From: Lutibacter sp. UBA4458
GTDB taxonomy: Bacteria > Bacteroidota > Bacteroidia > Flavobacteriales > Flavobacteriaceae
Direction: 5' to 3'
Length of the DNA: 8,260 nucleotides
NCBI GenBank assembly: GCA_002390165.1
Contig: DGOU01000103.1
Coordinates: 4,387 to 12,646 of the forward strand
The notes beneath the pieces were generated by a model that saw only the letters and a list, made by a program, of their open reading frames with translations, was not told the DNA's origin and made no database searches. The position numbers and the translations under genes are program-made. Positions within the stretch are counted from its first letter, which is position 1. Each line of letters starts with the position of its first letter. Of this stretch, positions 1-6,665 are shown in pieces.

Positions 1-1538
1 CTTACAGATGTACATTCACTTTCCGAAGTGCAAATAAATTCGGGCACAACAGGAATTTTTGCGAATTCTAACAATTGTTTTACTTGTTGAGGTTTTAGAT
101 AACCATTTTCAGAAGAATCAATGATATTTCTAATTCCTTTTTTATTTATATCTTCTGAAATTAAAATAGTTGTATTTGTTGGTTTAATGGTTGTTTTCGC
201 CAAGGCATTACCAAAAATAACTTCATCAGGAAACATTACATTTCCTTTGTCAATAAAATACTCAATTTCTTTTTTAACATTTACAACAGAAGGTAAAATA
301 GGAAAAATTGGTTTTTTACAAGTTTTCATTTTTTTATCTAAAACGTCATAAACATCATATACTTCAAATAAACCCGGACTTCCAAAAATAACTACCATAG
401 CGTCAATTTCAGAAAACTCATTTTCGCAATAATCAATAATAGTTTCTAATTGTTCTGCAGTTCCTGTTGCTAAAAAATCAATAGGGTTGGAAACGGAAGA
501 ACCAGCAAAAAGTTTTTCGAGTAACTCTTTACTTTTTACTCCTTTAATTTCTGGCACTTTTAATCCATTTTTAGATAAAGCGTCGGTTAACATAACCGCA
601 GGTCCGCCAGCGTGAGTAATTATAGCAATATTTTTTCCTTTTAATTCGGGCAGCATAAAAATGGATGCTACCGTTATAAGTTCATTTCTTCCATAACATC
701 TAACAATGCCAGCTTTTTTAAATAAAGCGTCCACGGCAACATCAGAATTTGCCAAAGCGCCTGTATGTGAACTTGCGGCTCTGCTTCCGGCAGAAGAACT
801 TCCTGCTTTTATTGCGGCAATTTTACATCCTTTTTTAATTAAAGATGTGGCGTGTTTCAGTAATTTTTTCGGGTTTTCAATACTTTCTATATATAGAAGT
901 TTTACTTTGGAACTAGCATTTTTATCAAATGTTTCGTCTAAATGTTCTAGTACTTCTTCTACACCAATTTGAGCAGAATTGCCAACGGAATATACGCTTG
1001 AAAATGTTAAACCACTAGCCATTGCAGCTTCAATAATAAAAACAGCAGTTGCACCAGAACCAGAAATAAAATCGACTCCTTTAGCGTGTAATTTAGGAAT
1101 TGGTGTGGTAAAAACTCCAGCATAATTTTGGTTGATTAAACCAATATTATTTGGTCCTAAAAGTGTTCCACCAACAGAATTTATTTCTTTAACTATATCC
1201 TCTTCTAATTGCTTACCTTCTTCATCTTTTTCGCTAAAACCAGCAGAAAAAATGATAAACCCTTTTGTGTTTTTCTTTTGTGTTAATATCTGTATAGTTT
1301 GCAAAGTGAATTTTGCCGCAATAGCAATTATGGCTAAATCAACTTTAGGAATTTCGGCTATATTTTGATAGCATTTTATTCCTTGAACTTCAGTTTCTTT
1401 TGGATTAACAGCAATTAAAGTTCCTTTAAAATGATGATCTATTAAATTTTTAAGAACTCTTCCTCCTGGTGTTTGTATATTGTTAGATGCTCCAACAATA
1501 GCAATGCTTTTTGGTTCAATTAGATTTTTGTGTAACAT
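1..1538 (-). CDS. Acetate/acyl-CoA ligase (ADP-forming), fused-subunit type; 3' end cut by window edge
   Basis: I translated the minus strand: 512 codons are open from ATG at 1538 to the left edge, and a TAA lies directly before the ATG in frame, so no earlier start is possible. Residues 11-20 (SIAIVGASNN) begin a CoA-binding Rossmann domain. GPNNIG (128-133) and SGSGA (159-163) belong to the succinyl-CoA-ligase-like domains. SSHTGALA (256-263) carries His258, matching the phosphorylated histidine of archaeal ADP-forming acetyl-CoA synthetases. NPIDF lies at 351-355. After a linker, residues about 474-512 enter the ATP-grasp (beta) domain, which continues outside the window; fused members run to about 700 residues, so roughly 190 are missing. 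Family role: acyl-CoA + ADP + Pi gives free acid + ATP + CoA in the cytoplasm, with phosphate relayed through the His. It starts 10 nt after iorB, so an aryl-acetyl-CoA substrate is likely (inference). The family also includes plain acetate or propionate enzymes and protein acetyltransferases; no GNAT domain is visible here. Confidence 0.93.
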   Translation of the reverse strand, partial: MLHKNLIEPKSIAIVGASNNIQTPGGRVLKNLIDHHFKGTLIAVNPKETEVQGIKCYQNIAEIPKVDLAIIAIAAKFTLQTIQILTQKKNTKGFIIFSAGFSEKDEEGKQLEEDIVKEINSVGGTLLGPNNIGLINQNYAGVFTTPIPKLHAKGVDFISGSGATAVFIIEAAMASGLTFSSVYSVGNSAQIGVEEVLEHLDETFDKNASSKVKLLYIESIENPKKLLKHATSLIKKGCKIAAIKAGSSSAGSRAASSHTGALANSDVAVDALFKKAGIVRCYGRNELITVASIFMLPELKGKNIAIITHAGGPAVMLTDALSKNGLKVPEIKGVKSKELLEKLFAGSSVSNPIDFLATGTAEQLETIIDYCENEFSEIDAMVVIFGSPGLFEVYDVYDVLDKKMKTCKKPIFPILPSVVNVKKEIEYFIDKGNVMFPDEVIFGNALAKTTIKPTNTTILISEDINKKGIRNIIDSSENGYLKPQQVKQLLEFAKIPVVPEFICTSESECTSV

Positions 1539-1548
1539 TTACTAGGGT

Positions 1549-2133
1549 TTAAGAAACAAATTCGGTTGCTATTTCCTTTCCTTTATTAAAAGCTTCTATA
1601 TTTTTTTCAACTATACGTTCTCCTTTTCTTTTAAATAAAGATTTAATTGCATTTAGTAAACTTTCTTCACTTAATGGAAGAATAGACGATGCAGCACCAA
1701 CTAAAACTATATTGGTTGCTCTTGAATTTCCTAAATCTTTTGCTATTTTTTTAGCATCAATTAAAATATGATTTGGATGCGATTTAATTTCGTTATAAAC
1801 GTTTTCTAACTCAGGATAATCTGCAATATTTTCAAATGGGTTTGTATCTGTAATTAGATAGCCGTCTTTTTTTAAATAAGGTAAATAGCGTAATAATTCC
1901 ATAGGCTCTACGGAGATGATAACATCTGCTTTTCCTAAAGGAATTAAATCGGAATATATGGAATTATCAGAAATTCGAACATGAGAATGAACTGCTCCAC
2001 CTCTTTGACTCATACCGTGAATTTCGGATTGTTTTAAATATAAATTAGATGCTAAAGCAGCAGTGTCTAAAACAGCAGCAATAGTTAAAATTCCTTGTCC
2101 TCCAACGCCTGCTAATAGAATATTTGTTTTCAT
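1549..2133 (-). CDS. iorB: Indolepyruvate oxidoreductase subunit beta (IorB)
   Basis: This 194-residue protein is a single pyruvate/2-oxoacid:ferredoxin oxidoreductase gamma-type domain, the usual size for IorB. The N-terminus is typical, with a glycine-rich loop GVGGQGI (9-15). The signature EIHGMSQRGG (37-46) continues into AVHSHVR (47-53), the conserved region of this family. No cysteine clusters or membrane segments are seen. With IorA it forms the cytoplasmic enzyme that converts aryl pyruvates (indolepyruvate, phenylpyruvate, 4-hydroxyphenylpyruvate) plus CoA to aryl-acetyl-CoA and CO2, passing electrons to ferredoxin or another low-potential carrier. ATG at 2133 lies 6 nt after the iorA stop, and the synthetase gene follows after 10 nt, so the three are almost certainly co-transcribed. 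Substrate preference cannot be read from sequence; family assignment is secure. Confidence 0.93.
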   Translation of the reverse strand: MKTNILLAGVGGQGILTIAAVLDTAALASNLYLKQSEIHGMSQRGGAVHSHVRISDNSIYSDLIPLGKADVIISVEPMELLRYLPYLKKDGYLITDTNPFENIADYPELENVYNEIKSHPNHILIDAKKIAKDLGNSRATNIVLVGAASSILPLSEESLLNAIKSLFKRKGERIVEKNIEAFNKGKEIATEFVS

Positions 2134-2139
2134 TTTTTA

Positions 2140-3759
2140 TTAATTTAGAACTTCTGTTTTAATATGTTTTAATCTGTCTTTTTTCTCTTTTGAAAGTTGC
2201 ACACATGGTCGTTGTGAAACAATTACAGATACTCCTTGATAATTTAATTCTTTTCTAATTAAATCTACATTTTCATCCATATTTTTATGAAGCGGAGTAA
2301 TTATTTTTAAATGATCTTTTTCAACTCCAATACCTTTACAAATGTTTATCAATCTTCCTGTAGCTGAAGAATCTTGAGCTCCTGTCATTGCAATAGCAGA
2401 ATTATCTGAAATAATAACGGTAATTGGTGTTTTTTCAATAACTGCATTTAACAAACCTGTCATTCCTGAATGTGTAAAAGTAGAATCTCCAATAACAGCA
2501 ATTGCAGGATGAATTCCAGCATCTGCAGCACCTTTTGCCATAGTTATAGATGCGCCCATTTCAATTAAAGCATTTATGCTTTTGTATGGCTCTAAAGCAC
2601 CTAAAGCATAACAACCAATATCGCCAAATACTTGTTGACTTTGTGTTTCTTTTTTTAGTTGGTTAATTGCGTCAAATAAATCTCTGTGACCGCAACCTAC
2701 ACATAATTCAGGTGGACGGTTAGCAACCACTTTTGGTTTACTTTCTATATCTTTAATTGGTAAATTTAAGGCTTTGGCAATAGTATCTGGATTTAACTCG
2801 CCAACTCTATTTACATCAAGGCTAAGTCTTCCTATTACTTTTCGTTTTTCCCCTAAAAAGTCGGAAATCATTTCTTCAATAAAAGGATAACCTTCTTCTA
2901 AAACCAAAATCTTTTCACAAGTATCAAATAAATATTTCACTTGTTTTTTTGGTAATGGATATTGTGAAATTTTTAAAATAGGATATGGGCAAGTGCCATC
3001 TTCATAATTTTCCATTAGGTAATTGTATCCAATACCTGAAGCAATAATTCCTATGGATTTATTTTCTCCATTAATTAACGTATTATAAATACTATTTTCA
3101 GCATTTTTTTCTAGTTCTGGTTGAATAGCTACCAAGTGTTTATATAAACCTCTGGCATAGGAAGGAATTAGAGAAAATTGAGTTGAATTTGTTGGAAGTT
3201 TAACTTCATTTTGAGCTTTTTGAGTTTCGCTTATTTCTACACCTGCTCTTGAATGCGATAACCTAGTTACCATCCTTAATAAAACTGGTAATCCGGTTTC
3301 TTCAGATAAATCGAAAGCGTATTTGGTTATGTCATAAGCTTCTTGCTGGTTTGAAGGTTCAAGAATTGGAATCATGGCAAATTTGCCGTAATATCTGGAA
3401 TCTTGTTCGTTTTGTGAGGAGTGCATAGATGGATCATCTGCAACCACCACCACTAAACCGCCGTTAATTCCTGAAACGGACATATTCATAAAAACGTCTG
3501 CTGCAACATTTAATCCCACGTGTTTCATTACAACCATGGTTCGTTTACCTGCATACGACATTCCTAAAGCAGATTCCATTGCTGTTTTTTCATTAACAGA
3601 CCACTGTGAATGAATATTCAGTTCTTTAGCAATTTTAGATTTTTGTATGTATTCCGTAATTTCTGTTGACGGTGTTCCTGGATAAGCATATACACCCGAT
3701 AAACCGGCATCAATCGCACCTTGTGCTAATGCTTCATTTCCTAATAGAAGTTTTTTCAT
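2140..3759 (-). CDS. iorA: Indolepyruvate oxidoreductase subunit alpha (IorA), without the C-terminal ferredoxin domain
   Basis: This 539-residue protein is the catalytic, thiamine-diphosphate-binding subunit of aryl-pyruvate oxidoreductase. Domain order: an N-terminal pyrimidine-binding domain with YPGTPSTEI (26-34), WSVNEK (53-58, with Glu57 as probable cofactor-activating Glu) and MKHVGLNVAAD (78-88); a middle domain; then the pyrophosphate-binding domain with CVGCGHR (353-359), GDIGCYALG (379-387), MGASITMAKG (401-410) and the Mg/ThDP motif GDSTF (424-428) to DN (452-453), followed by AMTG (457-460). The chain ends soon after SQRPC (515-519). Archaeal IorA of about 600-650 residues continues here into a two-[4Fe-4S] ferredoxin domain; this one has no such cysteines. 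The CxxC at 353-356 belongs to the ThDP domain. The start is ATG 3759, giving the family-typical MKKLLLGNEA. It is the first gene of an operon with iorB and an ADP-forming synthetase. Oxygen sensitivity is expected from the family, not shown by sequence. Confidence 0.94.
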   Translation of the reverse strand: MKKLLLGNEALAQGAIDAGLSGVYAYPGTPSTEITEYIQKSKIAKELNIHSQWSVNEKTAMESALGMSYAGKRTMVVMKHVGLNVAADVFMNMSVSGINGGLVVVVADDPSMHSSQNEQDSRYYGKFAMIPILEPSNQQEAYDITKYAFDLSEETGLPVLLRMVTRLSHSRAGVEISETQKAQNEVKLPTNSTQFSLIPSYARGLYKHLVAIQPELEKNAENSIYNTLINGENKSIGIIASGIGYNYLMENYEDGTCPYPILKISQYPLPKKQVKYLFDTCEKILVLEEGYPFIEEMISDFLGEKRKVIGRLSLDVNRVGELNPDTIAKALNLPIKDIESKPKVVANRPPELCVGCGHRDLFDAINQLKKETQSQQVFGDIGCYALGALEPYKSINALIEMGASITMAKGAADAGIHPAIAVIGDSTFTHSGMTGLLNAVIEKTPITVIISDNSAIAMTGAQDSSATGRLINICKGIGVEKDHLKIITPLHKNMDENVDLIRKELNYQGVSVIVSQRPCVQLSKEKKDRLKHIKTEVLN

Positions 3760-3810
3760 AAAAGTAGTATTTATATTTTATGTAGTTTTGATGCTGTAAA
3801 ATTAAGAATT

Positions 3811-3820
3811 GCAAAGGGTA
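3811..3820 (-). promoter_or_regulatory. Possible -7-like element of the iorA promoter
   Basis: On the minus strand the sequence reads TACCCTTTGC, close to the Bacteroidota -7 consensus TAnnTTTG but with one extra base between TA and TTTG. It is about 52 nt upstream of the iorA ATG, a suitable distance for a short leader. No convincing -33 TTG is seen; the expected position is taken by the dyad at 3825-3842. No better TAnnTTTG match is visible in the 231-nt gap, but this remains weak support from sequence alone. Confidence 0.3.
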
Positions 3821-3824
3821 TTTA

Positions 3825-3842
3825 AAATGATTAAAATCATTT
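3825..3842. promoter_or_regulatory. Inverted repeat upstream of iorA, possible FNR/CRP-type operator
   Basis: The sequence AAATGATTAAAATCATTT has two perfect 8-nt inverted arms around a 2-nt centre (AA). Its core, ATGAT-N4-ATCAT, differs by one base per half-site from the FNR consensus TTGAT-N4-ATCAA and keeps the TGA-N6-TCA spacing of CRP/FNR-family sites. It lies directly upstream of the -7-like element for iorA, where a regulator could act on the operon. The dyad is seen directly; the regulator is inferred. AT-rich intergenic DNA produces dyads by chance, so confidence is moderate. Confidence 0.4.
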
Positions 3843-3990
3843 AGTGCTGTTTAATGTATTGATATATAGAATATTATATATTCATTTTTAGTATTAAAAA
3901 ATTGAATACAATTTAGAAATTTTAACTAAACCTTAGGAAGTATATAGCGAGTTTGATAAAATTTTAAGGATTTGATAAATAATAAATAAT

Positions 3991-4542
3991 TTATTTTTTT
4001 TCCCAATTATTTTTTGATCTAATGGTCTTGTATAATTTAATACCTAACATTAATAAAACAGAAACGCCTACAATTCCAAGAACTCCAAATACCCAACCTA
4101 AGGCATCTTTTAAAACAACTAAAAAGACACAAGCAAATAAAATTACGGTTGCAACTTCATTCCAAATACGTAAACTAAAAGAAGAATATTTTAAATAACC
4201 TTTCCTAGTTTGGTTGTACATAATTTGGCACGACCAATGATATGCATAGAGTAATGCTACAAAACCTAGTTTAATAAGCATCCAGTTCGTTTGTAGCCAA
4301 GAAGGTTGTAAAATAAGCATCCAAACTGCAAATAAAGTAGCTAAAATTGCGGATGGCCAAGTTATCATATACCACAATCGTTTAATCATTAATTGGTATT
4401 GATTTTTTAAAACTTGCTTTACCTCTTCAGGTTTTTCTTCCGTTTCTTTATAATAAATAAATAAACGAATAATGTAAAATAATCCAGCAAACCAAGTGGT
4501 TATAAATATAATATGAAGGGATTTTATGTATAAATATGTCAT
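3991..4542 (-). CDS. hemJ: Protoporphyrinogen oxidase HemJ (often annotated CopD family)
   Basis: This 183-residue integral membrane protein matches the HemJ (UPF0093) pattern. Predicted membrane helices lie near residues 4-30, 56-78, 86-108, 126-145 and 149-170. Family hallmarks are visible: KSLHIIF with His10 (the N-terminal His reported as heme-binding in cyanobacterial HemJ), WFAGLFYIIRLFIYY (17-31), RLW (55-57), ITWP (60-63), KLG with Lys91, AYHW with His102, and LRIWNE (124-129). HemJ oxidises protoporphyrinogen IX to protoporphyrin IX, the step just before ferrochelatase. It starts 3 nt after the hemH stop and is last in the regulator-hemH-hemJ operon, which supports HemJ over a copper-resistance CopD role. 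It is longer than the roughly 140-150 residues of many HemJ proteins, through an extra C-terminal helix and a basic tail. No terminator hairpin is visible after the stop. Confidence 0.85.
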   Translation of the reverse strand: MTYLYIKSLHIIFITTWFAGLFYIIRLFIYYKETEEKPEEVKQVLKNQYQLMIKRLWYMITWPSAILATLFAVWMLILQPSWLQTNWMLIKLGFVALLYAYHWSCQIMYNQTRKGYLKYSSFSLRIWNEVATVILFACVFLVVLKDALGWVFGVLGIVGVSVLLMLGIKLYKTIRSKNNWEKK

Positions 4543-4545
4543 AAT

Positions 4546-5565
4546 TTAAGAATTGTTAGTCCAATTTGTAATCCAGTTTGTTAGCGTTTTAGCCCAGGCA
4601 TCATCATCATTTAAACAAGGAATAGTATTGAATTTTATGCCGCCATTTTCTAAAAATGAATCTTTAGCTTCCATGCCAATTTCTTCTAAAGTTTCTAAAC
4701 AATCGCAAACAAAAGCAGGTGTAACTACCGCCAATTTTTTAATGCCATTTTTTGCAAACTTTTTAATAGTGGCATCGGTATATGGCTGTAGCCAAGGATC
4801 TCTACCAAGTCTAGATTGAAACGATGTGCTATAACTTCCTTCTTTTAAGTTTAATTTTTGAGCAACTAATTTGGTAGTTTCATAACATTGATGTCTATAA
4901 CAAAATTCGTGAGCTTTTGAAGGAGTGTTACAGCAATTTCCATCTATTTTACAATGCGATTTAGTTATGTCAGATTTTTTAATATGCCTTTCAGGAACTC
5001 CGTGATAAGAAAATAAAAGATGTTCTGGCTGTAAAATATCCAAGTCTTTTTTAATACGATTGCTTAATACTTCAATATAATCTGCATTATTATAAAAGGC
5101 AGGCAGGCTGGTTAATTTTAAAAGTGGAAAATGTTTTTTAATAATCTCATTTGCTAAAACTACAATAGTTTCAGTAGTTGCCATAGCAAATTGAGGGTAT
5201 AATGGAATTAATAAAATTTCAGAAACTCCTTTATCTACTAAATTTTGAATACCAGATAACATAGAAGGGTTTCCATAGCGCATAGCTAATTCTACTGGTA
5301 TTTCAGAATTTTTAGAAACTTTGGAAAACAATCTTTTAGAAAGTACTATTAACGGAGAACCTTGTTTCCACCAGATTTTTTTATAAGCGGCAGCTGATTT
5401 TTTAGGACGCGTATTTAAAATAATTCCTTTTACTAATAAAAATCTTGAAATAAAAGGAATATCAATAACTCGTTTATCCATTAAAAATTCTCCTAAATAT
5501 TTTTTAACGTCTTTGGTATTTGTACTATCGGGTGAACCTAAATTAACTAATAAAGCTCCTTTCAT
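4546..5565 (-). CDS. hemH: Ferrochelatase (HemH) with a cysteine-rich internal segment
   Basis: This 339-residue protein inserts Fe2+ into protoporphyrin IX to give protoheme. The N-terminus (ALLVNLGSPD, 4-13) is typical. The catalytic motif LFSYHGVPERH (184-194) has His188, and the second active-site segment CDCLETLEEIG (287-297) includes Glu291. SFQSRLGRDPWLQPYTD (248-264) is a strongly conserved ferrochelatase block. Between these, residues 205-227 hold five cysteines (Cys205, 211, 212, 222, 227), resembling the internal segment of some bacterial ferrochelatases known or suspected to bind a [2Fe-2S] cluster; that is inference here. Length is normal, with no signal peptide and no clear C-terminal membrane anchor. 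ATG 5565 lies 2 nt after the regulator stop, indicating tight co-expression, and hemJ follows after 3 nt. A coproporphyrin ferrochelatase role is unlikely in a Bacteroidota with HemJ alongside. Confidence 0.96.
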   Translation of the reverse strand: MKGALLVNLGSPDSTNTKDVKKYLGEFLMDKRVIDIPFISRFLLVKGIILNTRPKKSAAAYKKIWWKQGSPLIVLSKRLFSKVSKNSEIPVELAMRYGNPSMLSGIQNLVDKGVSEILLIPLYPQFAMATTETIVVLANEIIKKHFPLLKLTSLPAFYNNADYIEVLSNRIKKDLDILQPEHLLFSYHGVPERHIKKSDITKSHCKIDGNCCNTPSKAHEFCYRHQCYETTKLVAQKLNLKEGSYSTSFQSRLGRDPWLQPYTDATIKKFAKNGIKKLAVVTPAFVCDCLETLEEIGMEAKDSFLENGGIKFNTIPCLNDDDAWAKTLTNWITNWTNNS

Positions 5566-5567
5566 AG

Positions 5568-6461
5568 TTAAGCGTTTGAGAATTTTTTAGGAGTAATTCC
5601 ATATTTTCGTTTAAAAGCAGCTATAAAATGGCTGGATGAACTATAGCCTAATTGCAAAGCTATTTCATTTACATTGTAGTTTTTCTCAACTAATAAAGAT
5701 TTTGCTAATTCCATTTTATAATTCAGTAAAAAAGTAAATACAGGCATTCCATAAAATTCTTTAAAATCTGATTTTAATTTTTTGATATTTAAACCAACCT
5801 GTTTTGCTAAATCGTTTAAAGAAGGTGGATTGTTCATGTTTTTAATAACAATTTGTTTAGCTTCTTTTATTTTACCAATGGTTTCTTCGGTTGAAATATA
5901 TGGACAACTTTCGGTATTTGAATTTTCTACAGCACTATAATAGTAACTTAATAATTCATAAACCTTTCCTTTTATATAGATAGATTTAAGTTTTCCATGT
6001 GCATTTTTAGAAGTTAATTGATTTAAAATCAATTTAATAGTTGGGTTTATTTCTTTTGGTTCAATAATAGGCTTATCGCTGTTAAAACTTGCAAAATTTA
6101 TCAAGTAATTACCTTCGTCTGAAAACAACGAGTGAAAATATTCAACAGAAATTAATATACAAATTACTTCCGATTTTGGAGCTAAATTAAATAATACATT
6201 CATTTCTTTATCCTTAAAATATACCATATTTGAATCGGTATTAGATAAATTAATGACGCAGTGCTCCATATTAAAAGCAACGCTAATGGTCTGTTTTAAG
6301 CAAAAATATAGTTGAATATAATTATCTTTTAATTTAATTTTAAATAATTCATTTTCCTTTTTTAAATTATTGAAATGAAGTACTTTAAATTCATTTTTTT
6401 GATTTAATATACAATTGGTACTTTTGTCGATGTTTTTATATTTATTCAAAGTAGCCTTCAT
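5568..6461 (-). CDS. AraC-family (PchR-like) transcriptional regulator of the heme locus
   Basis: From ATG 6461 this is a 297-residue protein. The C-terminal third is an AraC/XylS DNA-binding domain: first helix-turn-helix about 214-236 (SLNDLAKQVGLN then KKLKSDFKEFYG), second about 263-287 (NVNEIALQLGYSSSSHF then IAAFKRKYG), ending in the family's ITPKKF (289-294). Residues 157-171 (GKLKSIYIKGKVYEL and onward) resemble the helix before the DNA-binding domain of PchR/YbtA-type siderophore or iron regulators. The N-terminal region (1-150) is a probable ligand-sensing domain that I cannot assign to a ligand. The frame is open up to TTG 6497, but that codon sits inside a TAnnTTTG promoter element, so ATG 6461 is the better start. 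It heads the hemH-hemJ operon and diverges from hemA-hemC, so it probably regulates heme synthesis and itself in response to iron, heme or a precursor (inference from position and subfamily). Confidence 0.9.
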   Translation of the reverse strand: MKATLNKYKNIDKSTNCILNQKNEFKVLHFNNLKKENELFKIKLKDNYIQLYFCLKQTISVAFNMEHCVINLSNTDSNMVYFKDKEMNVLFNLAPKSEVICILISVEYFHSLFSDEGNYLINFASFNSDKPIIEPKEINPTIKLILNQLTSKNAHGKLKSIYIKGKVYELLSYYYSAVENSNTESCPYISTEETIGKIKEAKQIVIKNMNNPPSLNDLAKQVGLNIKKLKSDFKEFYGMPVFTFLLNYKMELAKSLLVEKNYNVNEIALQLGYSSSSHFIAAFKRKYGITPKKFSNA

Positions 6462-6494
6462 GAATGATTTTTGAGGTAAAAAAGTATTTTTGAA

Positions 6495-6502
6495 CAAATG
6501 TA
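6495..6502 (-). promoter_or_regulatory. -7 promoter element for the regulator-hemH-hemJ operon
   Basis: The minus strand reads TACATTTG here, a perfect match to the Bacteroidota -7 consensus TAnnTTTG. Transcription would begin near 6488, leaving a leader of about 27 nt before ATG 6461. The -33 region has only ATG in place of TTG at 17-nt spacing, so that half is weak. The element supports ATG 6461 over the upstream TTG 6497 as translation start. Confidence 0.55.
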
Positions 6503-6546
6503 GGGATTATATATGAAATCATAAAAAAAACATAAAAAATGTATTA

Positions 6547-6600
6547 ACTGATAAATGTCATATGAAATATCCCTTTATGTCACTGATTTATGTCATTTTT
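6547..6600. repeat. Direct-repeat array, candidate operator of the divergent heme promoters
   Basis: Two copies of ACTGAT-WW-ATGTCAT-W-T occur at 6547-6563 and 6582-6598, exactly 35 bp apart and differing at the two bases after ACTGAT and the base after ATGTCAT. A third ATGTCA sits between them, so ATGTCA starts at 6555, 6577 and 6590 (steps of 22 and 13 bp). The 13-bp unit beginning TTTATGTCA is directly tandem at 6574-6599. AraC-family proteins usually bind direct repeats spaced near whole helical turns, and an AraC-family gene starts about 90 bp away. Each longer copy also holds TGA-N6-TCA, the core spacing of CRP/FNR sites, as an alternative reading. The repeats are visible; the binding protein is inferred. 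Confidence 0.5.
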
Positions 6601-6665
6601 TTAATGTAAAAATTGTTGGTACTTGCATTACGAAAAATCAAGTATAACTTATAACGACAATAATA

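Noticed and set aside
121..1368. Three plus-strand open frames (121-351, 706-972, 1132-1368)
   Set aside because: All lie antisense within the continuous minus-strand ADP-forming acyl-CoA synthetase; their translations show no family motifs.
2692..2703. CxxC in IorA as a ferredoxin-type cluster motif
   Set aside because: CVGCGHR is the conserved motif at the start of the ThDP-binding domain (CPGCPHR in homologues), not an iron-sulfur ligand set.
3869..3883. AT-only-loop hairpin GAATAT-TAT-ATATTC as a terminator for hemJ
   Set aside because: The stem is six mostly A-T pairs, sits more than 100 nt past the hemJ stop and has no distinct U tract on the minus strand; chance dyads are expected in such AT-rich DNA.
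3952..3979. Direct repeat TTTGATAAA (3952-3960 and 3971-3979) after hemJ
   Set aside because: Nine low-complexity bases in an AT-rich gap, with no inverted partner or linked promoter; likely chance.
3760..3990. Small gene or RNA in the hemJ-iorA gap
   Set aside because: No open frame with a plausible start and no structured GC-containing hairpin; only the dyad and -7-like element stand out.
4553..4819. Plus-strand open frame opposite hemH
   Set aside because: Antisense to the conserved C-terminal half of ferrochelatase, with no recognisable domain.
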